From NCBI GenBank assembly GCA_003215655.1, contig QCKB01000004.1, forward strand, positions 1 to 64,000: a stretch of 64,000 nt of DNA. The letters run 5' to 3'. Shown in pieces: positions 47,587 to 55,820 of the stretch. The stretch is from Prochlorococcus sp. AG-409-J16 (GTDB taxonomy: Bacteria > Cyanobacteriota > Cyanobacteriia > PCC-6307 > Cyanobiaceae). The notes beneath the pieces are model-generated. The model made no database searches, had not been told where the DNA came from, and saw only the letters and a program-made list of their open reading frames with translations. A program made the position numbers and the translations under genes. How positions within the stretch are numbered: the first letter of the stretch is position 1; each line of letters starts with the position of its first letter.

Positions 47587-49334
47587 TAGTGCAACTTCGC
47601 AGCAGCCAGTTCAGTTAGGTCAAGCAGAAATAGTCGATCAAGAGCCTTCTGCAGCTCTCTTATAACGCCTACCCAGTCGCCCTGTTCTTTTTGACGGAAT
47701 AAACGCATGCAACCTGGGTACCAAGGTGAGTCCAGGCGATCGCGCAACCAGCGAAAATCTGGATTACGTGGCAAAAGTAACCAGGTTGGTTTATTCAAAG
47801 CTCCTGCGAGATGAGCAACTGCGGTATCAACTGTTATAACAAGATCAAGCTGATTAAGTACATATGCCGTATCAGCAAAATCCTTGAGTTGATCGTTCCA
47901 ATCAATAATACGAGGATGATCCCTCCAGGGCTGAAGTTGTACTGCATCTACACCAACTTGCAAACTATGCAAATCAATCAAATCAAGAGATAAAAGATCT
48001 AAAAGTACTGGCATCAAAATTTCAAGAGGGAGGCTCTTGTGTCGATACATCTCTCGATTAGAAGCATTAGCAGCCCAAACAATTCCTATAGATAGGCCGC
48101 CAGGTGGATCTTTAAGCTGGAGATTCTTTGGAGGGTCTCCTGGAGGCCGAAGATAAGGGATTGTGGCCGGGATACTAAAAAGGTCTGTATTAAATAAGGC
48201 TGGAAGACTCATTAAAGGTATATGGGGCCTTAAATCTTTCAAATCAGTTTGATCACCTTTAATCCTAAGCTTCAACCATGGGGCATTAAACCAATCTCGA
48301 AAAAGGACTAAAAGTTCTCTTGGACATTGGAACTCGCACACGAACCCAGTAGCATTTAAAAGATTTAAATATCTGGAAAATTGGATAGAATCTCCTAACC
48401 CTTGTTCACACCATACAACTAAATCTCCTTCACTTTTTATTGTTGAATCTTGAAGCTTATGAAGCCGTGGCCCTCCAGTTGGAACTGATTCAAGAGGAAC
48501 TAAATGTGTTCTCAATCTTGCTTCATAAAAACGCCAACCAGATTCAAAGCGGCCTAGCAGCAAATGGCAAAGTCCTAAATTCCAAAGGGCATGAGAAGAA
48601 CTCTTCTCTAACTCCACACCTCTCTCTAAAAAAACAAGCGCCTCATTTAGCCTCAAACATTTTACTAACAATGTCCCCATATTTACATGACTTGCTAAAT
48701 GCTTTTTGTCATATGAAATCGCCTTATAAAAGCAAGACTCGGCTTGAGTGAAATCATCATTTCCCATAAAAGATAAGCCAAGATCCGACCATCCATCTGG
48801 ATGATCAGGCATCAAAACTAAGCTGCTCTTAAATACAAAAATTGCCTCCTTAAACCTAAGTTGCTCTCTCAATAATAAGCCAAAATTATACCAAGTAAAA
48901 GGCTTAAAGGGGTCAATCCTTAGGCTGTCAAGATAAGATTTCTCGGCAGAAACAGGATCATCATCAGAAAGAATGTTAGCAAGGTTGTAGTGGGCATCTG
49001 CTCGTCGAGGGTTTATATCAAGAGCTCTCTGATAAGCATTTAGAGCCACTTCTTTTCCATCCTCAAACCCACTGCAAGCCATCCCAAGCAATAACCAATA
49101 TTCATCTATTTCATGAATGTCCGAAGGTGCAGATTCCAAACATGCTCGGGCATCATCTGACCGATCAAGCCTCCAAAGTGCCAAGGCCTCTGGCAATGCC
49201 CAAAAGGAGTCTCCAGTACTAGAACGAAGAAGAAGAACCTGATCCAAAAATTCTTCTAATGGTTTTCCTGCTGACAGGTGTATAGCCTGTTCAAGTGCTT
49301 CTTCATAGGATTCAAATGAGAAGTGCTCTTGCAT
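47586..49334 (-). CDS. TPR protein with GT9-like glycosyltransferase domain
   Basis: About 582 residues from the ATG at 49332-49334; a GTG three codons upstream is also open. TPR repeats fill residues 70-280 (ADAHYNLANILSDDDPVSAE, GWSDLGLSFMGNDDFTQAES, ALWNLGLCHLLLGRFESGW). From about residue 300 comes a heptosyltransferase-like region: WCEQGLGDSIQFSRYL, then IGIVWAANASNREMYRHKSL and VITVDTAVAHLAGALNKPTW near residue 505. The family is common in bacteria but its acceptors are mostly unknown. Being first in the secretion operon, it may modify the exported protein. Its ATG and the ATG of the divergent GT41 gene share the four bases CATG. Confidence 0.82.
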   Translation of the reverse strand: MQEHFSFESYEEALEQAIHLSAGKPLEEFLDQVLLLRSSTGDSFWALPEALALWRLDRSDDARACLESAPSDIHEIDEYWLLLGMACSGFEDGKEVALNAYQRALDINPRRADAHYNLANILSDDDPVSAEKSYLDSLRIDPFKPFTWYNFGLLLREQLRFKEAIFVFKSSLVLMPDHPDGWSDLGLSFMGNDDFTQAESCFYKAISYDKKHLASHVNMGTLLVKCLRLNEALVFLERGVELEKSSSHALWNLGLCHLLLGRFESGWRFYEARLRTHLVPLESVPTGGPRLHKLQDSTIKSEGDLVVWCEQGLGDSIQFSRYLNLLNATGFVCEFQCPRELLVLFRDWFNAPWLKLRIKGDQTDLKDLRPHIPLMSLPALFNTDLFSIPATIPYLRPPGDPPKNLQLKDPPGGLSIGIVWAANASNREMYRHKSLPLEILMPVLLDLLSLDLIDLHSLQVGVDAVQLQPWRDHPRIIDWNDQLKDFADTAYVLNQLDLVITVDTAVAHLAGALNKPTWLLLPRNPDFRWLRDRLDSPWYPGCMRLFRQKEQGDWVGVIRELQKALDRLFLLDLTELAAAKLH

Positions 49335-49335
49335 G
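49332..49335. other. Shared palindromic start of two divergent genes (CATG)
   Basis: The plus-strand GT41 gene starts with ATG at 49333-49335 and the minus-strand TPR-GT9 gene with ATG at 49334-49332, so both start codons lie inside the palindrome CATG. Each gene's promoter and ribosome-binding region must therefore lie inside the coding sequence of the other. If the minus gene uses the GTG at 49343 the overlap grows to 11 bp. Confidence 0.6.
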
Positions 49336-51483
49336 AAAGACACCGAATCACTCAGAGCGAAAGCCTGGAAATACCATGAAAGGGGGGAACTCCTAGCCGC
49401 TGAAGGGATCTATCGACAATTGCTGAAAGAGGATGGTGCAGCAGTAGATGCTTTAAATCTAGGGGCACTACTGCGACGACTTGGACGGCTTTCAGAAGCA
49501 ACATCACATTACCAAAACTGGCTCAAAGCTCATCCAAAAGAATTGACATTGCGTCTTAACGCTGTCAACTGCCTGCTTGAAGCTGGAAATATAGAACTTG
49601 CCAATCAATGGATTCTGGAAGGCCTAAAGCTAGAACCAGAACAAATAGAGCTTTTGCAATGCCGTGCCAGAACTTTAATGAGTTCTGGCAAAAGACAAGA
49701 AAGCCAACAAATACTAGAAAATATTGTTAAAAAAAAGCCAAAAGAAATCAATGCTTGGCTGGATCTTGGACTATGTCGACATTTAGAAGGCAATCATGCC
49801 TTGGCATTAAAAGCATTTAAAGAAGCTGCACATCTAGACCCAAACAACTCTAAAGCTGTAGCGAATCAAATAAGAATGCTAGAAATTCTAGGTGAATGGA
49901 CTAAAGCAGAGAATCTAATTGATAATTGCAATAAAGAACTACGCGAAAATCCCAAAATAAGAGGATCAGTTGCTCGCCTATTGATTAGCAAGCAAAAGTT
50001 AGAAGAGGCAGCCAAAGAGTATAAAGAGCTTTGCAAGATTGAACCTCATGAATCTGTCAATTGGCTAAATCTTGCGGCTTGTTTAAGGAACCAGCAATAC
50101 ACACATGCAAGCAAAGCTATTTTAAAAGAAGGTCTATTAAGACATCCTAAAAATAATGATCTTAAACAAGCATTTGGACAAGCATTAGCCGCTCTAGGTA
50201 AACACAAGCAAGCACTTAAAGTCCTAGAAGAAGGTCTGAAAACAAGTGATCCAAATTCCAAGGTCCACTTGTTTAATCTACAATTTATTGGCGCTGGATA
50301 TGGACTCCTTAGCGCAAAGCGAAGAACTGAAATAGCAAAAAACTGGGAAAGTCATCAATATCAGGAAGGAGTCGGAGCATTGTGGGGGGACAGAATTAGA
50401 TCTCCTATAGGAACAAGGAAAATAAGAATTGGCTATTTATCAGCTGACTTTTGCAAGCATCCAGTTGGTCGATTCATGTTACCAATACTTAAAAATCATG
50501 ACCATGATAAAGTTGAAATCTTTGGATTAAATTGCACTAGTCATAATGATGAATTAACAGAAGAAATTAAAAAATATTGCGACAAGTGGCTCGACCTGAG
50601 ATTTGCAAATGATTTAGAGGCTGCAAGATTAATTAGTGATAATAAGCTAGATATAATAGTAGAGTTAGGAGGTTATACAGCAGGAAGTAGATTAGGAATT
50701 TTAGTACATAAACCAGCACCTATACAATTAAGCTATTTAGGCTATTTTGCACCAACTTACCTAAATTGCATAGATGGATGGATAGGAGATAAAGCTTTGT
50801 TTGATGGACTTGACAGTGAAGACAAAAAACAAAATCAATTAATTCTAAAGGGAGGATATATGGCTTATAACGAGAAAGATTTACCTGAAACTAAAAGAGC
50901 ACAAAATGACTATTTCCGTTTTGGAAGTTTCAATCACTCAAGAAAATTAGGAGAGAAAACTATCACTCTTTTCAATGATGTAATGAAATCAATACCAAAT
51001 ACCCAGCTAGTACTTAAAAGTATCAGCTTTGTAGAGAAAGAGGAGCAAGAGCGCATAAAGAAATTATTCATAGAAGCTGGACTCGAAAAAGAGCGATTAA
51101 TACTTATTCCTTATATAGATGGGCAGCGCAATCATCTTGCATCTTATGAAGAAATAGATGTTGCCCTAGACCCACTTCCATATGGAGGTGCTACAACAAC
51201 TTGTGAGTCTCTAATAATGGGAATCCCTGTCATCACATTGGCAGGAGATGGGATGGTTGGTCGACTAAGTTCAAGTATATTGATGCATTCGGGGTGTAAA
51301 CAATGGATTGCAAATAATAAAAAAGAGTTTATAAAAATTGCAAAATCACTATATAAAGAAGGCAAAAGAAGTTCAGCCAAACGAAACCAATTAAGGCAAG
51401 CAATTAACAACTCTCCTCTATGTGATGGGGAAAGACTTTCCTCAGAGTTAGAAACGCTCTATTTCAATAATGTCTTTTCATAA
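49333..51483 (+). CDS. TPR-GT41 protein (bacterial O-GlcNAc-transferase-like)
   Basis: A 716-residue protein. TPR repeats cover residues 5-330 (LAAEGIYRQLLKEDGAAVDAL, AWLDLGLCRHLEGNHALALK). The catalytic GT41 region starts near residue 364 with RIGYLSADFCKHPVGRF, whose His matches the active-site His of eukaryotic OGT; the Lys of FGSFNHSRKLGEKT matches its catalytic Lys; and VALDPLPYGGATTTCESL forms the UDP-sugar site. These enzymes add GlcNAc or another hexose to Ser/Thr of proteins in the cytoplasm. A second GT41 protein is encoded convergently, and the Ser/Thr-rich RTX-like protein nearby is a plausible acceptor. The donor sugar is not known. Confidence 0.92.
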   Translation: MKDTESLRAKAWKYHERGELLAAEGIYRQLLKEDGAAVDALNLGALLRRLGRLSEATSHYQNWLKAHPKELTLRLNAVNCLLEAGNIELANQWILEGLKLEPEQIELLQCRARTLMSSGKRQESQQILENIVKKKPKEINAWLDLGLCRHLEGNHALALKAFKEAAHLDPNNSKAVANQIRMLEILGEWTKAENLIDNCNKELRENPKIRGSVARLLISKQKLEEAAKEYKELCKIEPHESVNWLNLAACLRNQQYTHASKAILKEGLLRHPKNNDLKQAFGQALAALGKHKQALKVLEEGLKTSDPNSKVHLFNLQFIGAGYGLLSAKRRTEIAKNWESHQYQEGVGALWGDRIRSPIGTRKIRIGYLSADFCKHPVGRFMLPILKNHDHDKVEIFGLNCTSHNDELTEEIKKYCDKWLDLRFANDLEAARLISDNKLDIIVELGGYTAGSRLGILVHKPAPIQLSYLGYFAPTYLNCIDGWIGDKALFDGLDSEDKKQNQLILKGGYMAYNEKDLPETKRAQNDYFRFGSFNHSRKLGEKTITLFNDVMKSIPNTQLVLKSISFVEKEEQERIKKLFIEAGLEKERLILIPYIDGQRNHLASYEEIDVALDPLPYGGATTTCESLIMGIPVITLAGDGMVGRLSSSILMHSGCKQWIANNKKEFIKIAKSLYKEGKRSSAKRNQLRQAINNSPLCDGERLSSELETLYFNNVFS

Positions 51484-53576
51484 AGTTTAATTAGATCTTG
51501 CTCAATATTGAGCATTAAATCTTCTGCATTACCGAGAGGGTTAGTCCTAACTAGATTTCGCCACTTGTGCCGATTTTGTCTTAATTCCAGAAGGCAATCT
51601 GCTTGCTCAACAGCCTTATCCAAATATGCCTTGGATGAATCAACTGACCAATCTGATAATCCAGCACCATGTAAAACAGCAGTACTCATTCGACTTACAT
51701 ATGAATTACCAGCTAAAGCAATCACAGGTGATCCCATCCATAAGGCTTCACAAGTTGTGGTACAGCCACCATTAGGGAAACAATCAAGAACAACATCTAC
51801 CATCTTGTACTGTTCGAGATGTTCAATTGCACTAGGTGCTCGGGGAAGCCAAATCACCCGATCAGGATCAAAGCCCTGATGCCTCATCCTTCTACATAAA
51901 AGTTCTTGAGTACCATGATCATCTGTATTAGGAGCTTTAAGAACTAAAGAGGCAGTGGGAAGTATCTCAAATAAGCGGGCCCATAGGCGGAGTGTTATAT
52001 CAGAGAGTTTTCGATTGTGATTAAAACTTCCAAAGCGTATTCCCCCAGAAGGGGCTTCAACAACATCAATTTGTGCTTCTGGCAAAGATGAAGGTGGTTG
52101 CCATGCAATAAAACAACGGTTAAGCCGATGTAATTCTTCGGTATGCCATTCGTTGTGAGTTTGAGGGAAGAGTTGTTCATCACCTAGCCAAATATCCATC
52201 GAAGGCAAACCCGTAGAAGCAAAGTAACCAAGATAATTAACTTGTAATTGCGCTACTCGAGCTAAAAAGCCTCGAGCAAAATGTCCACCGGTCCACCCAG
52301 AAAGATCTATGGCTACATCAGCTTCAAGAGCCCTAACTCGAGGAATGGCATCAGGCCACCAAGATGTCCCAAGATTACATACCTCAAGCTGAGGCAATTC
52401 CTCAAATAAATGCCTATTAGATGATTCAATCTGATCATTCGTGTCAACTAAAATATGCCTATGCACAAGCTTGTCAGTAGAACTAAAGAAACCAAGTAAA
52501 AAACGACTTACAGGATGGTATCCAATATCAGGGCTAAGCCAGGCAACAGTTAATTTCTTATCCTTATTTAATTCCTTCCTGGGTGCATTCCAAGGCTTAT
52601 CCAACTTAACTGATGCCAATTGAGATCGTAGCTCTGGTAATAAATTAACTAAATAGTTTTTTGTTTTTGGGCTTTCAATACTAGCTAATTGCATAATAAG
52701 GTTCTCTCTCATCTCAATACTTATATTTACTTCTCCATCTTTCAAATAACTCAACCAATCAACGTAACCAAGTCGCTCATAGTTATTGAATAAATTTGTA
52801 GAAGCAATGTTTGATGAAGTTATTACAGTATTCCAACTTTGTTGCTTCAAGGAAGTTCTTCGTGCATCCGAAAGCTTATGAAGCAACATCTGTACCTTGC
52901 AAATATGATCGCAGAATTCAGGCTGCATCCCATGCTCATCGATTGCTCGACGAAGACATGGCAAAGTCCTCTGTTGGTCACGAGCAAGATAAGTAAGACT
53001 TAAAAGGTGAACAGTTGCAGGCAAATGATTAGGAAAACGTTCTATTGCAGGCATCAACAAGTCCAAAGCTTCTCGATATAAAAATCTTCTAGAAAGCAAT
53101 CTGCAATGCAAACGAATAACTTCTAACGAATCCTGATTAGGAATACTGAGCAAAATAGATTGAGCCCTTTCCAGTTGATTGATATGGATTAAAAAAGCTA
53201 CTTGGCAAAGTTTCAAAGGCCAAAACTGATCAGGCTCCTTCCATATGTTTTGAGATTGATCACGCAAGAGTTCTATTTGCGCTGTCTGAAGCCAATATTG
53301 AGCTTGCAAAAAAGATATCTCTGGAGACCCTGGTCGGATTTTGCGTAACAGCTCAATCAATGCCTGAGCTTCTTTTATTTGGGCGAACCTCAGACGCAAT
53401 AAAGCTAATAAAACTAAAAGCTCAAATTCCTCAGATTTAATAGCCAATCTCGCAAGCATTAACGACTCTGCAGAAACAAAATGCTGCAAGCGAAGCAGTC
53501 GAGCAGCCTCGTCTATGGGATCGTCTAAGGAAGTTTTAGAAAGCTGGTCAGGCCAGCAAAAGAAAGTCTCAAGCAT
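51459..53576 (-). CDS. TPR-GT41 protein (second O-GlcNAc-transferase-like)
   Basis: A 705-residue protein related to the previous one but clearly diverged. The N-terminal 300 residues are helical repeats of degenerate TPR type. The catalytic region begins near residue 340 with LTVAWLSPDIGYHPVSRF (active-site His kept), and includes DVAIDLSGWTGGHFARGF, FGSFNHNRKLSDIT (catalytic Lys kept) and VVLDCFPNGGCTTTCEAL (UDP-sugar site). It is convergent with the other GT41 gene with a 25-bp tail overlap. It starts directly after the terminator of the RTX gene, so it is either expressed by read-through or from a promoter inside that region. Confidence 0.92.
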   Translation of the reverse strand: MLETFFCWPDQLSKTSLDDPIDEAARLLRLQHFVSAESLMLARLAIKSEEFELLVLLALLRLRFAQIKEAQALIELLRKIRPGSPEISFLQAQYWLQTAQIELLRDQSQNIWKEPDQFWPLKLCQVAFLIHINQLERAQSILLSIPNQDSLEVIRLHCRLLSRRFLYREALDLLMPAIERFPNHLPATVHLLSLTYLARDQQRTLPCLRRAIDEHGMQPEFCDHICKVQMLLHKLSDARRTSLKQQSWNTVITSSNIASTNLFNNYERLGYVDWLSYLKDGEVNISIEMRENLIMQLASIESPKTKNYLVNLLPELRSQLASVKLDKPWNAPRKELNKDKKLTVAWLSPDIGYHPVSRFLLGFFSSTDKLVHRHILVDTNDQIESSNRHLFEELPQLEVCNLGTSWWPDAIPRVRALEADVAIDLSGWTGGHFARGFLARVAQLQVNYLGYFASTGLPSMDIWLGDEQLFPQTHNEWHTEELHRLNRCFIAWQPPSSLPEAQIDVVEAPSGGIRFGSFNHNRKLSDITLRLWARLFEILPTASLVLKAPNTDDHGTQELLCRRMRHQGFDPDRVIWLPRAPSAIEHLEQYKMVDVVLDCFPNGGCTTTCEALWMGSPVIALAGNSYVSRMSTAVLHGAGLSDWSVDSSKAYLDKAVEQADCLLELRQNRHKWRNLVRTNPLGNAEDLMLNIEQDLIKLYEKTLLK

Positions 53577-53604
53577 AAAAAAAAGGCCCCCTAAAGGGGG
53601 CCTT
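53577..53604 (-). terminator. Strong rho-independent terminator after the RTX-like gene
   Basis: On the minus strand AAGGCCCCC and GGGGGCCTT form a perfect 9-bp GC-rich stem (53583-53604) with a 4-base loop, followed by a run of eight U (53584-53577). It lies 20 bp past the RTX stop. The U-run ends immediately before the ATG of the downstream GT41 gene, and the distal stem arm (AGGGGG, ten bases before the ATG) is the only Shine-Dalgarno-like sequence that gene has. Confidence 0.9.
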
Positions 53605-53623
53605 AGTTTGATTAATAACCAAA

Positions 53624-55663
53624 TTAACCAACAGCAGTCACAGCTGTGAATTCGCTGGCATTTGCAGTAGTAGCCGAGATAGCTCCAGTGTTTGTAGTTC
53701 CAAGGAAAGTTGCAAGAACTGTGGAATCTCCAATCACCTGGATACCACCACCACCTGCCTGGGTAGTAACAGTAGTGAAAGTACCAGCCTTAACTTTCGT
53801 AGTGAACACTACACCGGTGTTAGTGACATCGGTAGCAAAGTTAAGAGTGTCATGGCCGCCTTCCCAGTAGTAAACATTACCGGTATTAACTTCAGCGGAA
53901 GTTGTATAACCGAAGGCAAAGTTAATTGAGTCAGCACCTGCACCACCAACAAGAGATGCACTAGACACCAAGGATGTGGCAGCAAAGTTCAGGGTGTCAG
54001 CACCTGCACCAGCGTTAATTACGTTACCGCTGGATACATTTCCACCGAACATCAAGGAGTCGTTGCCGTCTCCAGAGCCAACACGGTTGGTGCCGCTCAT
54101 AGGACCACCAAGCTGGTAGGTATCTGCACCAGCACCTGAGTAAACGCTGGTTGCAACAATGGTTCCTGTACCTGTGATGAAGTTAGTACCACCGCCCATA
54201 AGGATGGTTGCACTTGTAGCTGCAACAAGGTTCAGTGTGTCGTTACCTGCATCGGAATCATTCTTGGAAGCACCACCCCATACAGAAGCTGTATGAACAT
54301 TGGTGATTGTGATGCTGTCATTGCCAGCACCCTGTGAATAGAGCCCTGAAGTACCAGCTGCAGTTGCATCAATGAAGAGGGTGTCACCACCTTCACCACC
54401 GTATACAGAAGACTGCTTGATTAATCCGGTGACCTCAATACTGTCGTCACCAGCACCAGCTTCAATAGTTGCTTGGCTAAGAACGAATACAGCCGCGGAA
54501 CCGTTATCAATGCTCAGGGTGTCATTGCCCTTATTGGCATAAACACCTGTCTGAGAAAGAACGTTATCGTTTAAGCGGATGCTGTCTCCGTCAGCTCCGG
54601 AGTAAACAGTACTCTGATCAGTTGCGTTAGCAATGTAGATAGTGTCAGCACCGGCGTTTGACTGGATGTAGCTCTGTGTAGCTCCACCGTTGAAGTCAAT
54701 TGAGTCGGCAGCATCACCTGTTGTAAGAGTCTCACTACCACCGTAAACAGTAGTTGTGGAAGCAGCACCACTAATAGAAAGTGTGTCTGATCCTTTGTCT
54801 CCCCTCAAGGTGAGGTCGGATGAGGTGCTAGCCAATCTGATGCTGTCTGTATCTGCACCACCACGAATACTTGTGGCATCACTAACTGCTGCGTTAGCAA
54901 AGATGGTGTCGCTACCAGCATTACCTTGAACGAAACCAGCGCTTACAGCGGCATTCAAGTTAATGCTGTCCTTGGAGTCAGATGTTGTATCTGTCTCGCT
55001 TCCACCCCAGATACTGGTATTTCCTTTAGCTATCGCTGTCAAGCTAATAGTGTCTGATCCTTTATCACCAGCGAGGTAGGAACCACTAGCTGTGGAAGTG
55101 ATACTGATTGAGTCGCTATCTGCTCCTCCTCTAACAGTATCTTGAGTGGTTTTATCACCAATGCTGATGGTGTCACTACCAGCGTTACCTTGATAGAAAG
55201 ATGTTGAAGACTTACCTGCTGTAGAGATGGAGTCAGCTCCATCAGTTGTAGTTACATCACTAGCACCACCGTAAACAGTAGAGCTGGTAACTCCGTCAGA
55301 AGTTGCTCCCATGTAGATGGTGTCAGAACCAAGTCCACCTGAGAGGGTTGATGAGCTAAAGCTCTTAGTTGATTTCGCTACAGAAATTGAGTCATTTGCA
55401 GCTTCACCATCAACTATTGAAGAGTTGAAATGATTGGCTGTATAGAAAGTGTCGTTTCCTCCACCTCCGAGAACCGTTCCACCTGTATAGGCAGCGGCTT
55501 TGGTTACTAGGTCGTTACCAGTACCAAGATCAACAATGTCTGTGGCACCAGATCCTGTGATGGTGTCATTACCGCCAAGGCCTGTAACAGAATCAGTTCC
55601 GGAAGAGCCTCCGACAATTATTTCGTCAGCTGTCGCAGTTCCGGTAAGGCTCGAATAGGTCAT
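53624..55663 (-). CDS. RTX-like secreted surface protein, Ser/Thr/Gly/Asp-rich, no cysteine
   Basis: A 679-residue acidic protein with no cysteine, no signal peptide, and few charged residues other than Asp. Degenerate calcium-binding RTX nonapeptides occur throughout (GLGGNDTITGSG, GGGGNDTFY, GSGDGNDSLMFGG, GGAGADSINFAFG). Residues 128-392 form three tandem copies of an approximately 88-residue unit, each with four blocks of the type YGGSE-DSI, QGNAGSDTI, RGGADSDSI and GDKGSDTL. The C-terminal 80 residues lack RTX motifs and may hold the type I secretion signal. Together with the nearby transporter, adaptor and GT41 genes this suggests an exported, O-glycosylated, calcium-ordered surface layer or adhesin. 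GC is visibly higher than in its neighbours. Confidence 0.88.
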   Translation of the reverse strand: MTYSSLTGTATADEIIVGGSSGTDSVTGLGGNDTITGSGATDIVDLGTGNDLVTKAAAYTGGTVLGGGGNDTFYTANHFNSSIVDGEAANDSISVAKSTKSFSSSTLSGGLGSDTIYMGATSDGVTSSTVYGGASDVTTTDGADSISTAGKSSTSFYQGNAGSDTISIGDKTTQDTVRGGADSDSISITSTASGSYLAGDKGSDTISLTAIAKGNTSIWGGSETDTTSDSKDSINLNAAVSAGFVQGNAGSDTIFANAAVSDATSIRGGADTDSIRLASTSSDLTLRGDKGSDTLSISGAASTTTVYGGSETLTTGDAADSIDFNGGATQSYIQSNAGADTIYIANATDQSTVYSGADGDSIRLNDNVLSQTGVYANKGNDTLSIDNGSAAVFVLSQATIEAGAGDDSIEVTGLIKQSSVYGGEGGDTLFIDATAAGTSGLYSQGAGNDSITITNVHTASVWGGASKNDSDAGNDTLNLVAATSATILMGGGTNFITGTGTIVATSVYSGAGADTYQLGGPMSGTNRVGSGDGNDSLMFGGNVSSGNVINAGAGADTLNFAATSLVSSASLVGGAGADSINFAFGYTTSAEVNTGNVYYWEGGHDTLNFATDVTNTGVVFTTKVKAGTFTTVTTQAGGGGIQVIGDSTVLATFLGTTNTGAISATTANASEFTAVTAVG
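54488..55282 (-). repeat. Three tandem ~264-bp repeats encoding 88-residue RTX-like units
   Basis: The protein copies are residues 128-215, 216-303 and 304-392 of the RTX-like protein. They align without gaps except for one extra residue in the third. Each has the order YGG-(SE/ASD)...DSI, Q(G/S)NAG(S/A)DTI, (R/Y)(G/S)GAD(S/T/G)DSI and (G/A)(D/N)KG(S/N)DT(I/L)S. The first two copies are closest to each other; the third is more diverged. Confidence 0.75.
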
Positions 55664-55680
55664 TTAATGGGTTCGTGTGG

Positions 55681-55718
55681 TGGTGGGTGGGTTGTACTCC
55701 TCACTACCGCACCCACCA
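55681..55718 (-). promoter_or_regulatory. 5'-UTR hairpin of the RTX-like gene with a Shine-Dalgarno core in its loop
   Basis: TGGTGGGTG (55681-55689) and CACCCACCA (55710-55718) form a perfect 9-bp stem with a 20-base loop. On the minus strand the loop carries GAGGAG (55702-55697), a good anti-SD match, but 33 bases from the ATG, too far for normal use. The bases next to the ATG lack any SD. Two smaller hairpins lie further upstream (55736-55749 and 55763-55780). The leader may control translation or stabilise an abundant message. Confidence 0.45.
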
Positions 55719-55790
55719 AGGGGGCGGTGTGTGTCTGGCTAAAAAGCCATGACAGTAGTAATTGGGCAAAAAAACGCCCATTGCGCGCAG

Positions 55791-55820
55791 AATATAAGCG
55801 ATTGGGGGGGCTTATGCCAA
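55791..55820 (-). promoter_or_regulatory. Candidate sigma-70 promoter of the RTX-like gene
   Basis: The minus strand reads TTGGCA (55820-55815), 18 bases, then TATATT (55796-55791). Both hexamers are close to consensus with allowed spacing. The -35 lies in the last codons of the upstream GT4 gene. Initiation near 55784 would give a structured leader of about 120 nt. With the strong terminator behind the gene this makes the RTX-like protein a single-gene transcript. Confidence 0.5.

Noticed and set aside
53646-53870. Small plus-strand gene antisense to the RTX-like gene
   Set aside because: Open frames on the opposite strand are expected from the repetitive, stop-poor composition of the RTX-like gene.
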